Made by a program: the position numbers and the translations under genes
In this document: one piece after another, positions 16,997-25,600 of the stretch
Position numbering within the stretch: the first letter of the stretch is position 1
Layout of the letters: each line of letters opens with the position of its first letter
From: Candidatus Altimarinota bacterium
GTDB lineage: Bacteria > Patescibacteriota > Gracilibacteria > JAHISY01
NCBI GenBank assembly: GCA_021735425.1
Contig: JAIPGZ010000004.1
Span: forward strand, 1-64,000
DNA length: 64,000 nucleotides
Direction of reading: 5' to 3'
Notes under the pieces: model-generated
What the model was told of the DNA's origin: nothing
What the model saw: the letters and a program-made list of their open reading frames with translations, nothing else
The model's database searches: none

Positions 16997-17069
16997 TGGA
17001 TCGGCTGGGGTTCGAACCCAGGACCTTTCGGTTAAGAGCCGACTGCTCTACCAGCTGAGCTACCGATCC
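16994..17069 (-). tRNA. tRNA-Lys(CTT)
   Basis: On the minus strand the acceptor GGATCGG pairs with CCGATCC. The D-arm AGCTCAGCTGG, anticodon loop CTCTTAA (CTT) and T-loop GGTTCGAACCCC are all intact, and CCA is encoded. Confidence 0.95.
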
Positions 17070-17138
17070 AGTTTAGTTTTTGGTGATTAGGTTCGATTGA
17101 TTTTAAAGCCGGGGGATTTTACAATAAAATTTTTGGGT

Positions 17139-17148
17139 TTGCTAAAAT
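17139..17148 (+). promoter_or_regulatory. Extended -10 element before tRNA-Leu
   Basis: TTGCTAAAAT lies 48 bp before tRNA-Leu, with a weak TTACAA 18 bp upstream of the -10 hexamer. It has the same shape as other TGnTAAAAT sites in the window. Confidence 0.4.
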
Positions 17149-17195
17149 CATTTCACTAAAATATTCAATCTTAAATCTAAAATTTTAAATTCCCT

Positions 17196-17283
17196 GCCGG
17201 GGTGGTGAAATGGTAGACACGGGAGACTTAAAATCTCTTGAGTATCAAAGCTCGTGCGGGTTCGAGTCCCGCCCCCGGCACCA
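17196..17283 (+). tRNA. tRNA-Leu(TAA)
   Basis: Class II tRNA: acceptor GCCGGGG/CCCCGGC, anticodon loop CTTAAAA (TAA), a long variable arm, T-loop GGTTCGAGTCC and an encoded CCA. Confidence 0.95.
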
Positions 17284-17355
17284 AAAAAGTTTTTAGTCGA
17301 TAGTTATTAGTTGGTAGAAAATTTTAAAAAAAGACTCATCACTCGCAACTAAAAA
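17284..17355. repeat. TAGTTGGTAG-type palindromic spacer, copy 1
   Basis: AGTTTTTAGTCGATAGTTAT and the later CGCAACTAAAAACTT give an imperfect inverted repeat between tRNA-Leu and tRNA-Cys. It is related to the spacer at 17449-17527. Confidence 0.45.
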
Positions 17356-17367
17356 CTTGAAACCATT

Positions 17368-17443
17368 TGGAGGCCACGGCCGGAGTTGAACCGGCGAATG
17401 GCGGTTTTGCAAACCGCTGCCTTAACCACTTGGCTACGTGGCC
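17368..17443 (-). tRNA. tRNA-Cys(GCA)
   Basis: Minus strand: acceptor GGCCACG/CGTGGCC, anticodon loop TTGCAAA (GCA), T-loop GGTTCAACTCC, CCA encoded. Confidence 0.95.
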
Positions 17444-17448
17444 GGAAA

Positions 17449-17527
17449 GTTTGTAGTTTGTAGAATGTAGCTGGTAGATAGTTTAATTTAAAATTCTATT
17501 TACTACTGACTACCAACTACTGACTGA
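17449..17527. repeat. TAGTTGGTAG-type palindromic spacer, copy 2
   Basis: AGTTTGTAGTTTGTAG at the left and CTACCAACTACTGACT at the right are complementary around an AT-rich centre, between tRNA-Cys and tRNA-Ala. Confidence 0.5.
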
Positions 17528-17528
17528 A

Positions 17529-17605
17529 TGGTGGAGCTGAAGGGATTCGAACCCTTGACCCCCTGCTTGCAAAGCAGGTGCTCTAACCAGCTGAGCTACA
17601 GCCCC
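17529..17605 (-). tRNA. tRNA-Ala(TGC)
   Basis: Minus strand: acceptor GGGGCTG pairs with CAGCTCC, including the G3-U70 wobble that marks tRNA-Ala. Anticodon loop TTTGCAA (TGC), T-loop GGTTCGAATCC, CCA encoded. Confidence 0.95.
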
Positions 17606-17631
17606 ATGATGTGAGTTTTATTTTAAGTGGA

Positions 17632-17688
17632 CTTTAACTGACCCTCCCGATGTCATCGGGATGCTCTAACCAACCGAGCTACAGCTCC
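17632..17688 (-). pseudogene. tRNA-Val(GAC) remnant, intact 5' half only
   Basis: The minus-strand sequence has an acceptor 5' strand GGAGCTG, a full D-arm (GCTCGGTTGGTTAGAGC) and a 5-bp anticodon stem with loop ATGACAT (GAC, Val). The T-arm is degenerate (GTTAAAGTCC, no stem) and the 3' acceptor strand and CCA are missing. It lies just upstream of tRNA-Ala in the same orientation. Confidence 0.7.
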
Positions 17689-17693
17689 ACGAA

Positions 17694-17804
17694 AATTTTT
17701 AATTTTGTAGTTTTTAATTTTTAAATAATTTTCAAATCCTAATTTTTAAAAATTTGGAATTAAGATTTATTTCAAAAATTACAAAATTATAAAACTTAAA
17801 AATT
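17694..17804. repeat. AT-rich hairpin element 4
   Basis: Left arm AATTTTTAATTTTGTAG and right arm ending AAACTTAAAAATT are complementary over about 50 bases. It shares sequence with the insertion in 16S helix 6 (AAATCCTA at the left of centre, GGAATTAAGATTTATTT at the right), so the two are copies of one element about 830 bp apart. Confidence 0.8.
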
Positions 17805-17869
17805 CATTCGTCTAAAGAGCTGGGAGATTTTAAATTCGAAAGCGGTTTTTCGCAAATCAAACTGCCAAA

Positions 17870-18121
17870 TCATTCGACGGGCATTCCTTGGTTCGTGATA
17901 AAACCGGGTACGATTCGGTCGAGTGTGCCAGTCAACCACAAAAAAGTCCCAATCATTAGTGCCAGACCGAGAAGTTTCAAAAAAGTATAAGTCCCGCCCA
18001 TTCCAAACCACTTCTCCGCGAAGGAGAAACTGCCAGTGAAATCTTTGACTCGTTTTGTTTTGACGACGAGTCCGAGGCCAGAGGCAATCAAAATTATCGC
18101 CCAAATTATTTTTCCAAACAT
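17870..18121 (-). CDS. Small two-helix membrane protein
   Basis: The 83-residue product has two predicted membrane helices (about 5-20 and 45-66) separated by a short charged loop (KTKRVKDFTG). The ATG start is favoured because both helices follow it. I do not recognise a family. It lies divergently from the 16S rRNA leader. Confidence 0.55.
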   Translation of the reverse strand: MFGKIIWAIILIASGLGLVVKTKRVKDFTGSFSFAEKWFGMGGTYTFLKLLGLALMIGTFLWLTGTLDRIVPGFITNQGMPVE

Positions 18122-18283
18122 AGCGAAATTTTAGCAAAAAACATTTGACTTCTAAAATTCATTTCCCTAAAATGCCTCGGCTCTCTTTTTGGAGGTGAAA
18201 TTTTTATTCTCCCAGAGCAGAGTTCGTCCTTTGATTTCTCGGTTTACAAAATTTATCAAAATTATTTATCAAAACTATTAAGT
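18122..18283. other. AT-rich region upstream of the 16S gene
   Basis: The interval between the small membrane-protein gene and the processing stem contains no gene. Short AT-rich stretches could hold the rRNA promoter, but I cannot name one with confidence. Confidence 0.4.
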
Positions 18284-18307
18284 TAGTATTCAAAATGTAG
18301 CAGGAAA
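18284..18307 (+). other. Left strand of the 16S precursor processing stem
   Basis: These 24 bases are complementary to 20284-20307 with one mismatch (TAGTATTCAAAATG... against TAGTCTTCAAAATG...). A long stem bracketing 16S is the usual RNase III substrate for precursor processing. Two smaller hairpins lie between this strand and the gene (GTTGGAAT/ATTCCAAC and CCTCGC/GCGAGG). Confidence 0.8.
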
Positions 18308-18521
18308 ATATTATTTCCGAAGTGATTCGGAAAAACAAATCAGTTTTAAAATTTTTTGTTGGAATAATTCCAACTTCAAACTTTTTATGACGAAGAGCTA
18401 ACCTCGCTTGCGAGGAAACGTTTTTCGTTTTTACGAAGAGTTTGATCCTGGCTCAGGATGAACGCTAGCGGTGCGTTTAATACATGCAAGTCGAGCGCCC
18501 AGCACTTTGTCTTCGACAAAG

Positions 18522-18641
18522 TAATTTTTAATTTTTAGTTTTGTAATTTTATAAATAATTTCTAAATCCTATTTTTTAAATATTAAAAATTGGAAATTAA
18601 GATTTATTTAAAAATTATAAAAATTTAAAAATTAAAAATTT
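18522..18641 (+). repeat. AT-rich hairpin element inserted in 16S helix 6
   Basis: The rRNA arms CCCAGCACTT (18498-18507) and AAGTGCTGGG (18653-18662) pair perfectly. Inside them sit a UUCG-type hairpin (CTTTGTCTTCGACAAAG), this 120-base AT-rich self-complementary block, and a short CACCGAAGGTG hairpin. The block is homologous to the intergenic element at 17694-17804. It has no ORF and no group I or II intron core that I can see. Confidence 0.8.
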
Positions 18642-18770
18642 CACCGAAGGTGAAGTGCTGGGAGCGGCAGACGGCTGAGTAACACGTTGGTACCTGCCCG
18701 ATACTTGGGGATAGCTCGGAGAAATCCGGATTAATACCCAATAGTCTCGGCAACCTTTTGTTCACCTTGT

Positions 18771-18890
18771 GAAAATTTTCAAGACTCAATTTACAAATTT
18801 TCAAATAAATCTTAATTCTCAAATATCAGTGTTTAAAAATTAGAATTTGAAATTTATTTCGTAAATTGAAAATTTGAAACTTGAAAATTC
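18771..18890 (+). repeat. AT-rich hairpin element inserted in 16S helix 10
   Basis: CTCGGCAACCT (18746-18756) and AGGTTGTCGAG (18907-18917) are the host stem. Between them lies a 120-base block with arms GAAAATTTTCAAG... and ...CTTGAAAATTC that are complementary. It has the style of the other AT-rich elements. Confidence 0.8.
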
Positions 18891-20283
18891 GAGCGAAGCG
18901 AGCAGTAGGTTGTCGAGTAAAGATTTATCGGTATCGGAGGGGCCTGCGGCCTATCAGTTAGTTGGTGAGGTAACGGCTTACCAAGACAATGACGGGTAGC
19001 TGGTGTGAGAGCACGACCAGCCAGAATGGGACTGAGACACGGCCCATACTCCTACGGGAGGCAGCAGTAAAGAATCTTCCACAATGGGCGAAAGCCTGAT
19101 GGAGCGACACCGCGTGAGGGATGAAGTCCTAACGGACGTAAACCTCTTTTGTGTGGGAGCAAATTTTTGAGTCAACCACACGAATAAGGACCGGCTAATC
19201 ACGTGCCAGCAGCCGCGGTAATACGTGAGGTCCAAGCGTTATCCGGAATCACTGGGCGTAAAGCGTCCGCAGCCGGAAATGTAAGTCTGGAGTGAAATTT
19301 CAGAGCCCAACTCTGAAAGCGTTCCGGAAACTGTATTTCTAGAGTTCGACAGAGGCAAGGGGAATTCCGATTGTAGGGGTAAAATCCGTAGATAATCGGA
19401 GGAACACCAAATGCGAAGGCACCTTGCTGGGTCGACACTGACGGTCAGGGACGAAAGCGTGGGGAGCGAAGGGGATTAGATACCCCCGTAGTCCACGCCC
19501 TAAACGATGATTACTCGATTTACGAGAGATTCGATCCTCTTGTGAGTCCAAGCTAACGCGTTAAGTAATCCGCCTGGGTAGTACGATCGCAAGATTAAAA
19601 CTCAAAGGAATAGACGGGGACCCGCACAAGCGGTGGAGCATCGGGTTTAATTCGATAATAAGCGAGGAACCTTACCAGGACTTGACATCCCGAGAATCCT
19701 GTAGAAATACGGGAGTGCTGCAAAGAACTCGGTGACAGGTGCTGCATGGTCGTCGTCAGCTCGTGCCTTGAGGTGTTCGGTTAAGTCCGTAAACGAGCGC
19801 AACCCACGTCGTGTGTTAATTTTTCACACGAGACTGCCCGTTCCAAACGGGAGGAAGGTGTGGATGACGTCAGATCAGCATGGCCCTTATGTTCTGGGCG
19901 ACACCGGTGCTACAATGGTCGGTACAAAGGGTAGCCAACCCGCAAGGGGGAGCCAATCCTGATAAAGCCGGCCTCAGTTCGGATTGGAGGCTGCAACTCG
20001 CCTCCATGAAGTTGGAATCGCTAGTAACCGTATATCAGCCATGATACGGTGAATGTGTTCCCGGGTCTTGTACTCACCGCCCGTCAAGCCACGAAAGAGA
20101 GGGGCACCCGAAGGCTTCCGTTTTACGGAGGACCACGGTGAAACTCTTGATTGGGGCTAAGTCGTAACAAGGTATCCGTAGGAGAACCTGCGGATGGATC
20201 ACCTCCTTTCTAGGGAGCTAAATTAGTGAGTGGCTTTTAGCCGCTAACCACTAGTTATGATCGAAGATCATTAGTGATCACAC

Positions 20284-20307
20284 TTTCCTGCTACATTTTG
20301 AAGACTA
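20284..20307 (+). other. Right strand of the 16S precursor processing stem
   Basis: Complementary to 18284-18307 at 23 of 24 positions, about 75 bases beyond the mature 3' end. Confidence 0.8.
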
Positions 20308-20324
20308 GATATTTGATAAAATTA

Positions 20325-20347
20325 AGCCTCCAGCGACGGAGGTTTAT
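20325..20347 (+). terminator. Probable terminator of the 16S transcript
   Basis: CCTCC-AGCGAC-GGAGG hairpin followed by a T-rich run (TTTATTTG), just past the processing stem. Confidence 0.6.
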
Positions 20348-20426
20348 TTGACGTAAAGAATTTTCTTTGTTCGTAAATCGCTGCTTTTGCATTCCTCCCT
20401 ACTTTTTCTCTAAACTGATTTCCGAA

Positions 20427-21041
20427 ATGGCACTCTCCAAAAAAGAACTTCGAGAAATTGAGTCTTTGATTCGCAAATCGAAAAAAGGCGATGCGGAGGC
20501 TTTTGGGCAGATTTATGACAAGTTCGTGCTGCCGATTTACCGTTACATTTATTATCGCGTTTCGAAGAGCCAGGCGGAGGATTTGACCGAGCTGGTTTTT
20601 CTGCGCGCCTGGGAAAAATTAGCCAGCTATTCCAAGCAGGCGGGTGGTAATTTCAATTCCTGGATTTTTCGTATTGCGCACAACGCGGTCATCGATTCTT
20701 ACCGTGAAAACTCTAAAGCCGATCTTTGTGAGCTCACCGAAGAAATTCCCGAAGTTCGGCTCGCTGCCGATCCGGTCCAAAATTTAGAAAACAAATTTGA
20801 GCAAGTAGAATTAATCCGCGCCCTGCGTCAATTGCCTGACTTGCAGCAACAGGTCGTCGTTTTGAAGTTCGTCAACGGATTCGAAAATTCTGAAATAGCC
20901 GCGGTTATCGGCAAAAGTGTCGGTGCGGTTCGTGTGATTCAATTTCGCGCGCTCAATCGATTAAAAGATTTACTCAAGCAAACTGAGGCGGCAAGTAACA
21001 AAGCGGCTAAAGCTGCGTTCAAGACAGTGGAAGATGCTTGA
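20427..21041 (+). CDS. ECF-type RNA polymerase sigma factor
   Basis: The product is 204 residues from the ATG at 20427, which sits directly before the conserved sequence. Region 2 is seen in AEAFGQIYDKFVLPIYRYIYYRV ... AEDLTELVFLRAWEKL ... FNSWIFRIAHNAVIDSYR. Region 4 is seen as LRALRQLPDLQQQVVVLKFVNGFENSEIAAVIGKSVGAVRVIQFRAL in shorter pieces. No region 1.1 or 3 is present, as expected for ECF sigma factors. The gene overlaps the next by 8 bp, and that gene encodes a membrane FecR-like protein, a typical sigma/regulator pair. Target genes are unknown; the nearby surface cluster is a candidate. Confidence 0.88.
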   Translation: MALSKKELREIESLIRKSKKGDAEAFGQIYDKFVLPIYRYIYYRVSKSQAEDLTELVFLRAWEKLASYSKQAGGNFNSWIFRIAHNAVIDSYRENSKADLCELTEEIPEVRLAADPVQNLENKFEQVELIRALRQLPDLQQQVVVLKFVNGFENSEIAAVIGKSVGAVRVIQFRALNRLKDLLKQTEAASNKAAKAAFKTVEDA

Positions 21042-22662
21042 TTTTCTACGCCGCTTTTCGAATTCTCCCAAACACTCGGATAACGAGACACGCTTTGGGC
21101 AGCTTTTTACTAAGCCAGAGTTGGATTTAGAAACTCAGAGCAACCTTAAAAAAAGGCTTCTAAATCAGATTTATACCGAGCTAAGAGAGGATTTCGAGGC
21201 TCAGACACTTGATCGACAGATTGCTGGTAAAAAGATTAAAGCGACCGGAGGGATGCTTGATTTTCTCGCTTCAGTCGTAGAGGCGCTACTCAATTTGCCC
21301 AAAGTTTTGCCAGAAAGAATGTGGCAGACTCGGACCCGCGAAAATTTTGAAGGTCGTGCGCCGCGTCGTTTTTTCATCGTTCTCCGACAGGCTACCGCTT
21401 TCGCGATGCTGTTGATTGTCGGTGGCGGGATTACTTTGACATCATTTATCACCCAGACTCAGACTGCGGTTGCGCAGTTGGCAGTTAGCTCAGGAGTGGT
21501 CCAAGTTCGTGAGGCGCAATCAACTTTCTTTGAGGAAGTCGCTGGTTTTGCGACGATTCGATTGGGTGACACGATTCGAGTTGGGGTGAATTCCACCGCG
21601 GATTTGTCTTTTTACGATGCGAGTAAAATGCATCTCACCGCATCGACCGAAGTCTCCATTACCGAATTTAGTCCGAACTACATTTCTCGCGAAAAAAGTG
21701 GGGTGAAAGTTGCGGTTTTGTCGGGCAGTGTGAATGCCGAAGTGGCGGCGAAGGAGGACTCTTCTTTTCAGGTCGAGACTTCGACCGGTAGCGTCGAAGC
21801 GCAAAATGCCAAATTTTCAGTCGCGATTAATCCCCAAACTGGCAGCACCAAAATTCAAAGCTCCGAAGATTCAGAAGATGTGGTGGCGGTGAAGTCTTCC
21901 AAAAATTCAGAATCAGTCGCACTCATTGCAGGCGAGGCGGTGATTTTCGCCGATCCGGCTTCTGAGATGCTGGTTTCCAAAAACGCTTCTGGCGAAATCG
22001 AATTACCGTCAATCACCAAAATTGCGAGTGAAGCTGAGTTCATCAAAATTCGCAGCTTCGATGCTCTGGTTTCCGCCCAAGACGGTGATGTTGCGATTGC
22101 CAACAAGATTCGCGCTGGCATCGAAGAGAAATTGGATTCCTTGCTCATCGCGAGCGGAGTTGCTGAGATTCATGGTGGGGGGATGGAGGCACTTCAAATT
22201 TTCGTCAGCAAGAATTATCTCGTCGGGGAGCAACGAGCAGCGACTTTGGCAAACCTACAACAGGCAGGGGAAATTAACCAAATCTTGAATTACTATTTCG
22301 TCTCGCCACGCTTTCTCAAAGGCGTTCCTGAATTTGAGATTCTCGCCAATAGTTCATTCACTCCGTCGGGTAAATTGCGCAATCTTTTTGCGGTTCTGCG
22401 TGCGAAGCAACTGGCTCATACTGAGATTCACGCGACGATTGACACTTTGGCAGCGCGGCTTACGCTCGAATTAGCCGAAAATTTACGCAGACAAAATCTG
22501 ACCGCCGAGCTGGCTCAGATTCTCCAGCGAATGGAAAATCAACCAATTTTCCTCTCCGTCCTCACCAATTTGCAATCGCTGATTCCGATTCAAGACTCCG
22601 CAGTTGTCGAAAAAGAGATTCAGACTTTAGAGCAAAGGATTCAAAAATATGCCGGCGCCTAG
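21034..22662 (+). CDS. FecR-domain membrane protein, probable regulator of the adjacent sigma factor
   Basis: The 542-residue protein has a cytoplasmic N-terminus (1-110), one membrane helix at about 115-138 (ATAFAMLLIVGGGITL), then an extracytoplasmic FecR-like beta domain (about 150-260: VQVREAQ, IRLGDTIRV, LSFYDASKMHL, VAVLSGSVNAEV). The C-terminal 230 residues are helical and without a recognised domain. FecR-type proteins sense envelope signals and control an ECF sigma factor, here encoded immediately upstream with an 8-bp overlap. Its 3' end overlaps the convergent leftward gene by 4 bp. Confidence 0.8.
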   Translation: MLDFLRRFSNSPKHSDNETRFGQLFTKPELDLETQSNLKKRLLNQIYTELREDFEAQTLDRQIAGKKIKATGGMLDFLASVVEALLNLPKVLPERMWQTRTRENFEGRAPRRFFIVLRQATAFAMLLIVGGGITLTSFITQTQTAVAQLAVSSGVVQVREAQSTFFEEVAGFATIRLGDTIRVGVNSTADLSFYDASKMHLTASTEVSITEFSPNYISREKSGVKVAVLSGSVNAEVAAKEDSSFQVETSTGSVEAQNAKFSVAINPQTGSTKIQSSEDSEDVVAVKSSKNSESVALIAGEAVIFADPASEMLVSKNASGEIELPSITKIASEAEFIKIRSFDALVSAQDGDVAIANKIRAGIEEKLDSLLIASGVAEIHGGGMEALQIFVSKNYLVGEQRAATLANLQQAGEINQILNYYFVSPRFLKGVPEFEILANSSFTPSGKLRNLFAVLRAKQLAHTEIHATIDTLAARLTLELAENLRRQNLTAELAQILQRMENQPIFLSVLTNLQSLIPIQDSAVVEKEIQTLEQRIQKYAGA

Positions 22663-25600
22663 TAAGGTTCTTCAGTGGTAGTCTGACTGTTGTGCGTGGC
22701 CTTTTGCAAATCCTTCCGCGAGTTAATTTCGCCTTTGTAGGTTTTGGCAATATCGATTTCGGCGCGAGTCAGTTTTTTGTTTGGGTCAGCGAGGCGATCG
22801 TAAGCCGCCATGATTTCACGATATTCGGCAGTGCTACCCCAGTTTTTACCAAGTGTCTTTTCGAGAAAAACTTTCAAAGTGCCAGTTATTTTGGTTGAGT
22901 TTCCTCTTGCTGCGCCTTCATCGGTGTCGTCATAATCGTAAAGCGTGTAAGTCGGTTGATTCGACAAAATCTCGCGATCTTCACGATAAAGCCACATATT
23001 TTTCAGAATCCGAACGATAATATCTTTACCTCGCTCAGCGCGCATTGCGCCCATGTGCTCTATCTGCCTTTGGGGAATTGGCGACTTGTCCAATTTCTGT
23101 CGACCGAGGTCGTCGAGGAAATAGCCTTTGGCATCGACTTCATCTTTCGTGAAGCTGTCGAAATAACGTTCTTGCCCATTGTCCACCATTCTTTTGCCAT
23201 CGACAAAATCTTCGACTGCGGCTTTGATCATCGACGCGATTTCGCGAATTTCACCTGTCGCGCCGCCAGTGTCATGCCGCATTTTTGTTGCTTGGTTGAA
23301 GACTTCAATACCCGATGCTTTCGTGACATAGCCGGCGAATTTATCGCCGATACCTTTGCGGGCTTGCTCGATACTCGTGATGCGTGCACCGGAGTGAGTT
23401 TTATAATTACTATCGCTCGCCATGTGAATAACTTTTTCAGTAGTCCCGGTCGGAGTCTTGATTTGGGCTTTCGCGTTACGGACGTTGAAAAAATTAATAA
23501 TCTGGGTCGCACCAAGCTCAGTAATTCCTTTTTCATCCACCCAACCCCAATATTCGAAATGCGAAATATTTTTGCCGTCCAAATTCTTTTTTTCGTTTGC
23601 GCCGACGACTTGCTGGAAAGTCGCGAAGGGTCGGAAGCACTGCTCATTACCTTTACCGATTTTCATCATCAACTCACGACTGAGTTCGCCCTGTATGAAG
23701 GCGTCGGTGATTAAGAGTCCGACGAGTCCCATATCAGCACTACGCACAATTTGTTTTTTACCCTTTCCTGTTCGAATTTCGACATTGGCGAATTGACCGT
23801 TGTCAGCGAAAGAATTTGCACGGTCGACCAATTCCCCCAAGACTCCGACGACCGTGCCCTCGCCCTCTCGCAGTGCGCGCCGAATTTGATTGCCGATATT
23901 ATGGACTTCCGCTCGAGTCGAAGTCGATTCATTCGAGCCGGCGTAACTTTTGCCGCTGCCTTCAGCTTTTGAAAAGCCGGCGTTGTGCATTTCCAGTAAT
24001 TCTTTACCGTAGTTATCTTCACCGATAAATGAGTTGTCGATTGATTCTTTGAAAGCCTCTCGCATCGGCGTGTAATCGATGTTGTTGTCGGCTTTTTTCC
24101 AAGCGTCATCGTCGAATTTTCCAGGGCAGATGATTTCGATTAGTTCTCGTTTACTCATTCTCAAGTTACCGCGATCGGCGAGTGATTCCAAAATCGCGCG
24201 GCGGCGGTCTTTGGCGGGTAATTCTTTTAACTCGGCTAACAGCTGATTGTCGTTGAAATTTTTGTAAGTTTTTTTCAATTCGTCGGCCCGCCCTCGTTCC
24301 GCTGCGATGTCTTGATGGTGAATTCTACGGACGACTTCTTTTTTCCAAAACATCGCTTTTTGCGCGAGTGGTCCACGTTTATCTTCGCTGACTGACTCGG
24401 TGTGCTTCTTCCACGATTCGGAAATCAATTTAAAACTTTCGGAAATGTCATACCAACTGTACCAAGTGACTCGACCGCCGACTGTCATCGTGTCTACAAA
24501 AGTTTTGCCGAATCGCGTGACAATATTATTCACGTCGTGGTGACCACCTTCGTGATTGTCGCCATGTTTATCAGGGTGATCATCAGCCGCCCCCGTTGTC
24601 GGAATTTTTACCACCTCATTTTTTTTGGTTTCTGCCTCTGCTTCTGCTTCCGCTTTTCGCACCTCCTTAAATTCGTCTTGCATTTTTTTGATTTCATCCT
24701 CATTGCCGTCCAAAAAAGCCGAGATTAATTTTAAGTTACTTGTATTCGGATCTTTCACAAAAAGCTTGCGGAGATGCTCAATGTCATTTTTTTTGTAGCT
24801 CAAGAATTTCTCCCAATGCTCCGCAAGTTGTTTATTTTCGGGTGATTGATTTTTATTTTCTTCGACTTCGAATTTTATTCGACTGAGATTTTTTTCGCAC
24901 TCGTTCAGCCGCCACTGCAAATTATCTTTATCGACATTTTTTTGGCTTTTCCATTTCGTGAAAAGCGTTTCGATATCTCGTAGTCCACGATCGAGCAAAA
25001 AAAGTTTTTCGCCGGTTGTTCCGATGAGTGTAGCGTCTGGATCTGTCGTAAATTGATTGCGATAACCAATGATTTCTTCGATAAAAAGTGGAACGTTTTT
25101 TTCGCTTGGGGTTGCGCCTTGCGGCACTTTTTTCAATCGCAAGGCGTTCAAAAAATCTTTTTTGTCTTTATCATCAGCGTCAAAAAGATTCTGCATTCGC
25201 TTGAAAACTTCTTTCGCGAGCCGCTCTTCCGCCTCGATTTCATCGAAGATTTGGCGATGTTTCCGCGTTTGCGCCAAAATATCTTTGATTCTTTTGACTG
25301 TTTCGTGCTCGAATTTTTCAATTTCTTTTTTGACAGCTTCCGTCTTGCTAGTCTCTTTTTTAATGCCGAGATCGAAAATTTCATTACGAATTGCTTCCCG
25401 CAATTCTTTTAGGCTGCTGATGTATTTTTTGTCAATTCCAGCGACTAATCTTTGATCGATTTCGTCGAGATTGGCGTTCTCTATCAATACAACCGCTTTT
25501 TGTTCCTCTACGATTTTTTCTTTCCCCTCGCCTGCTTTTTTTTCGCGCGAAGCTTGTTTTTTCAATCTTTCTTTTTCCGCTTCGCTCATTTTTCCGTCGC

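Larger units (their letters stand above)
18430..20209 (+). rRNA. rrs: 16S ribosomal RNA with two AT-rich insertions
   Basis: Universal blocks are present: AGAGTTTGATCCTGGCTCAG near the 5' end, ACTCCTACGGGAGGCAGCAG, GTGCCAGCAGCCGCGGTAA, AAACTCAAAGGAATAGACGG, AAGTCGTAACAAGGTA and a 3' CACCTCCTTT anti-Shine-Dalgarno. The gene is about 1780 bp, roughly 240 bp longer than usual, because of insertions in the helix-6 and helix-10 hairpins. No 23S, 5S or spacer tRNA follows, so this 16S is unlinked from the rest of an rRNA operon within the window. Sequence features fit a CPR bacterium; the exact class is a guess. Confidence 0.97.

Noticed and set aside
18522-18890. Self-splicing intron or homing endonuclease in 16S
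   Set aside because: The inserts are only about 120 bases, have no ORF and show no group I or II core; they are simple hairpins in variable stems.
18625-19962. Small open frames inside the 16S region
   Set aside because: They overlap conserved rRNA sequence and have no protein-family pattern.
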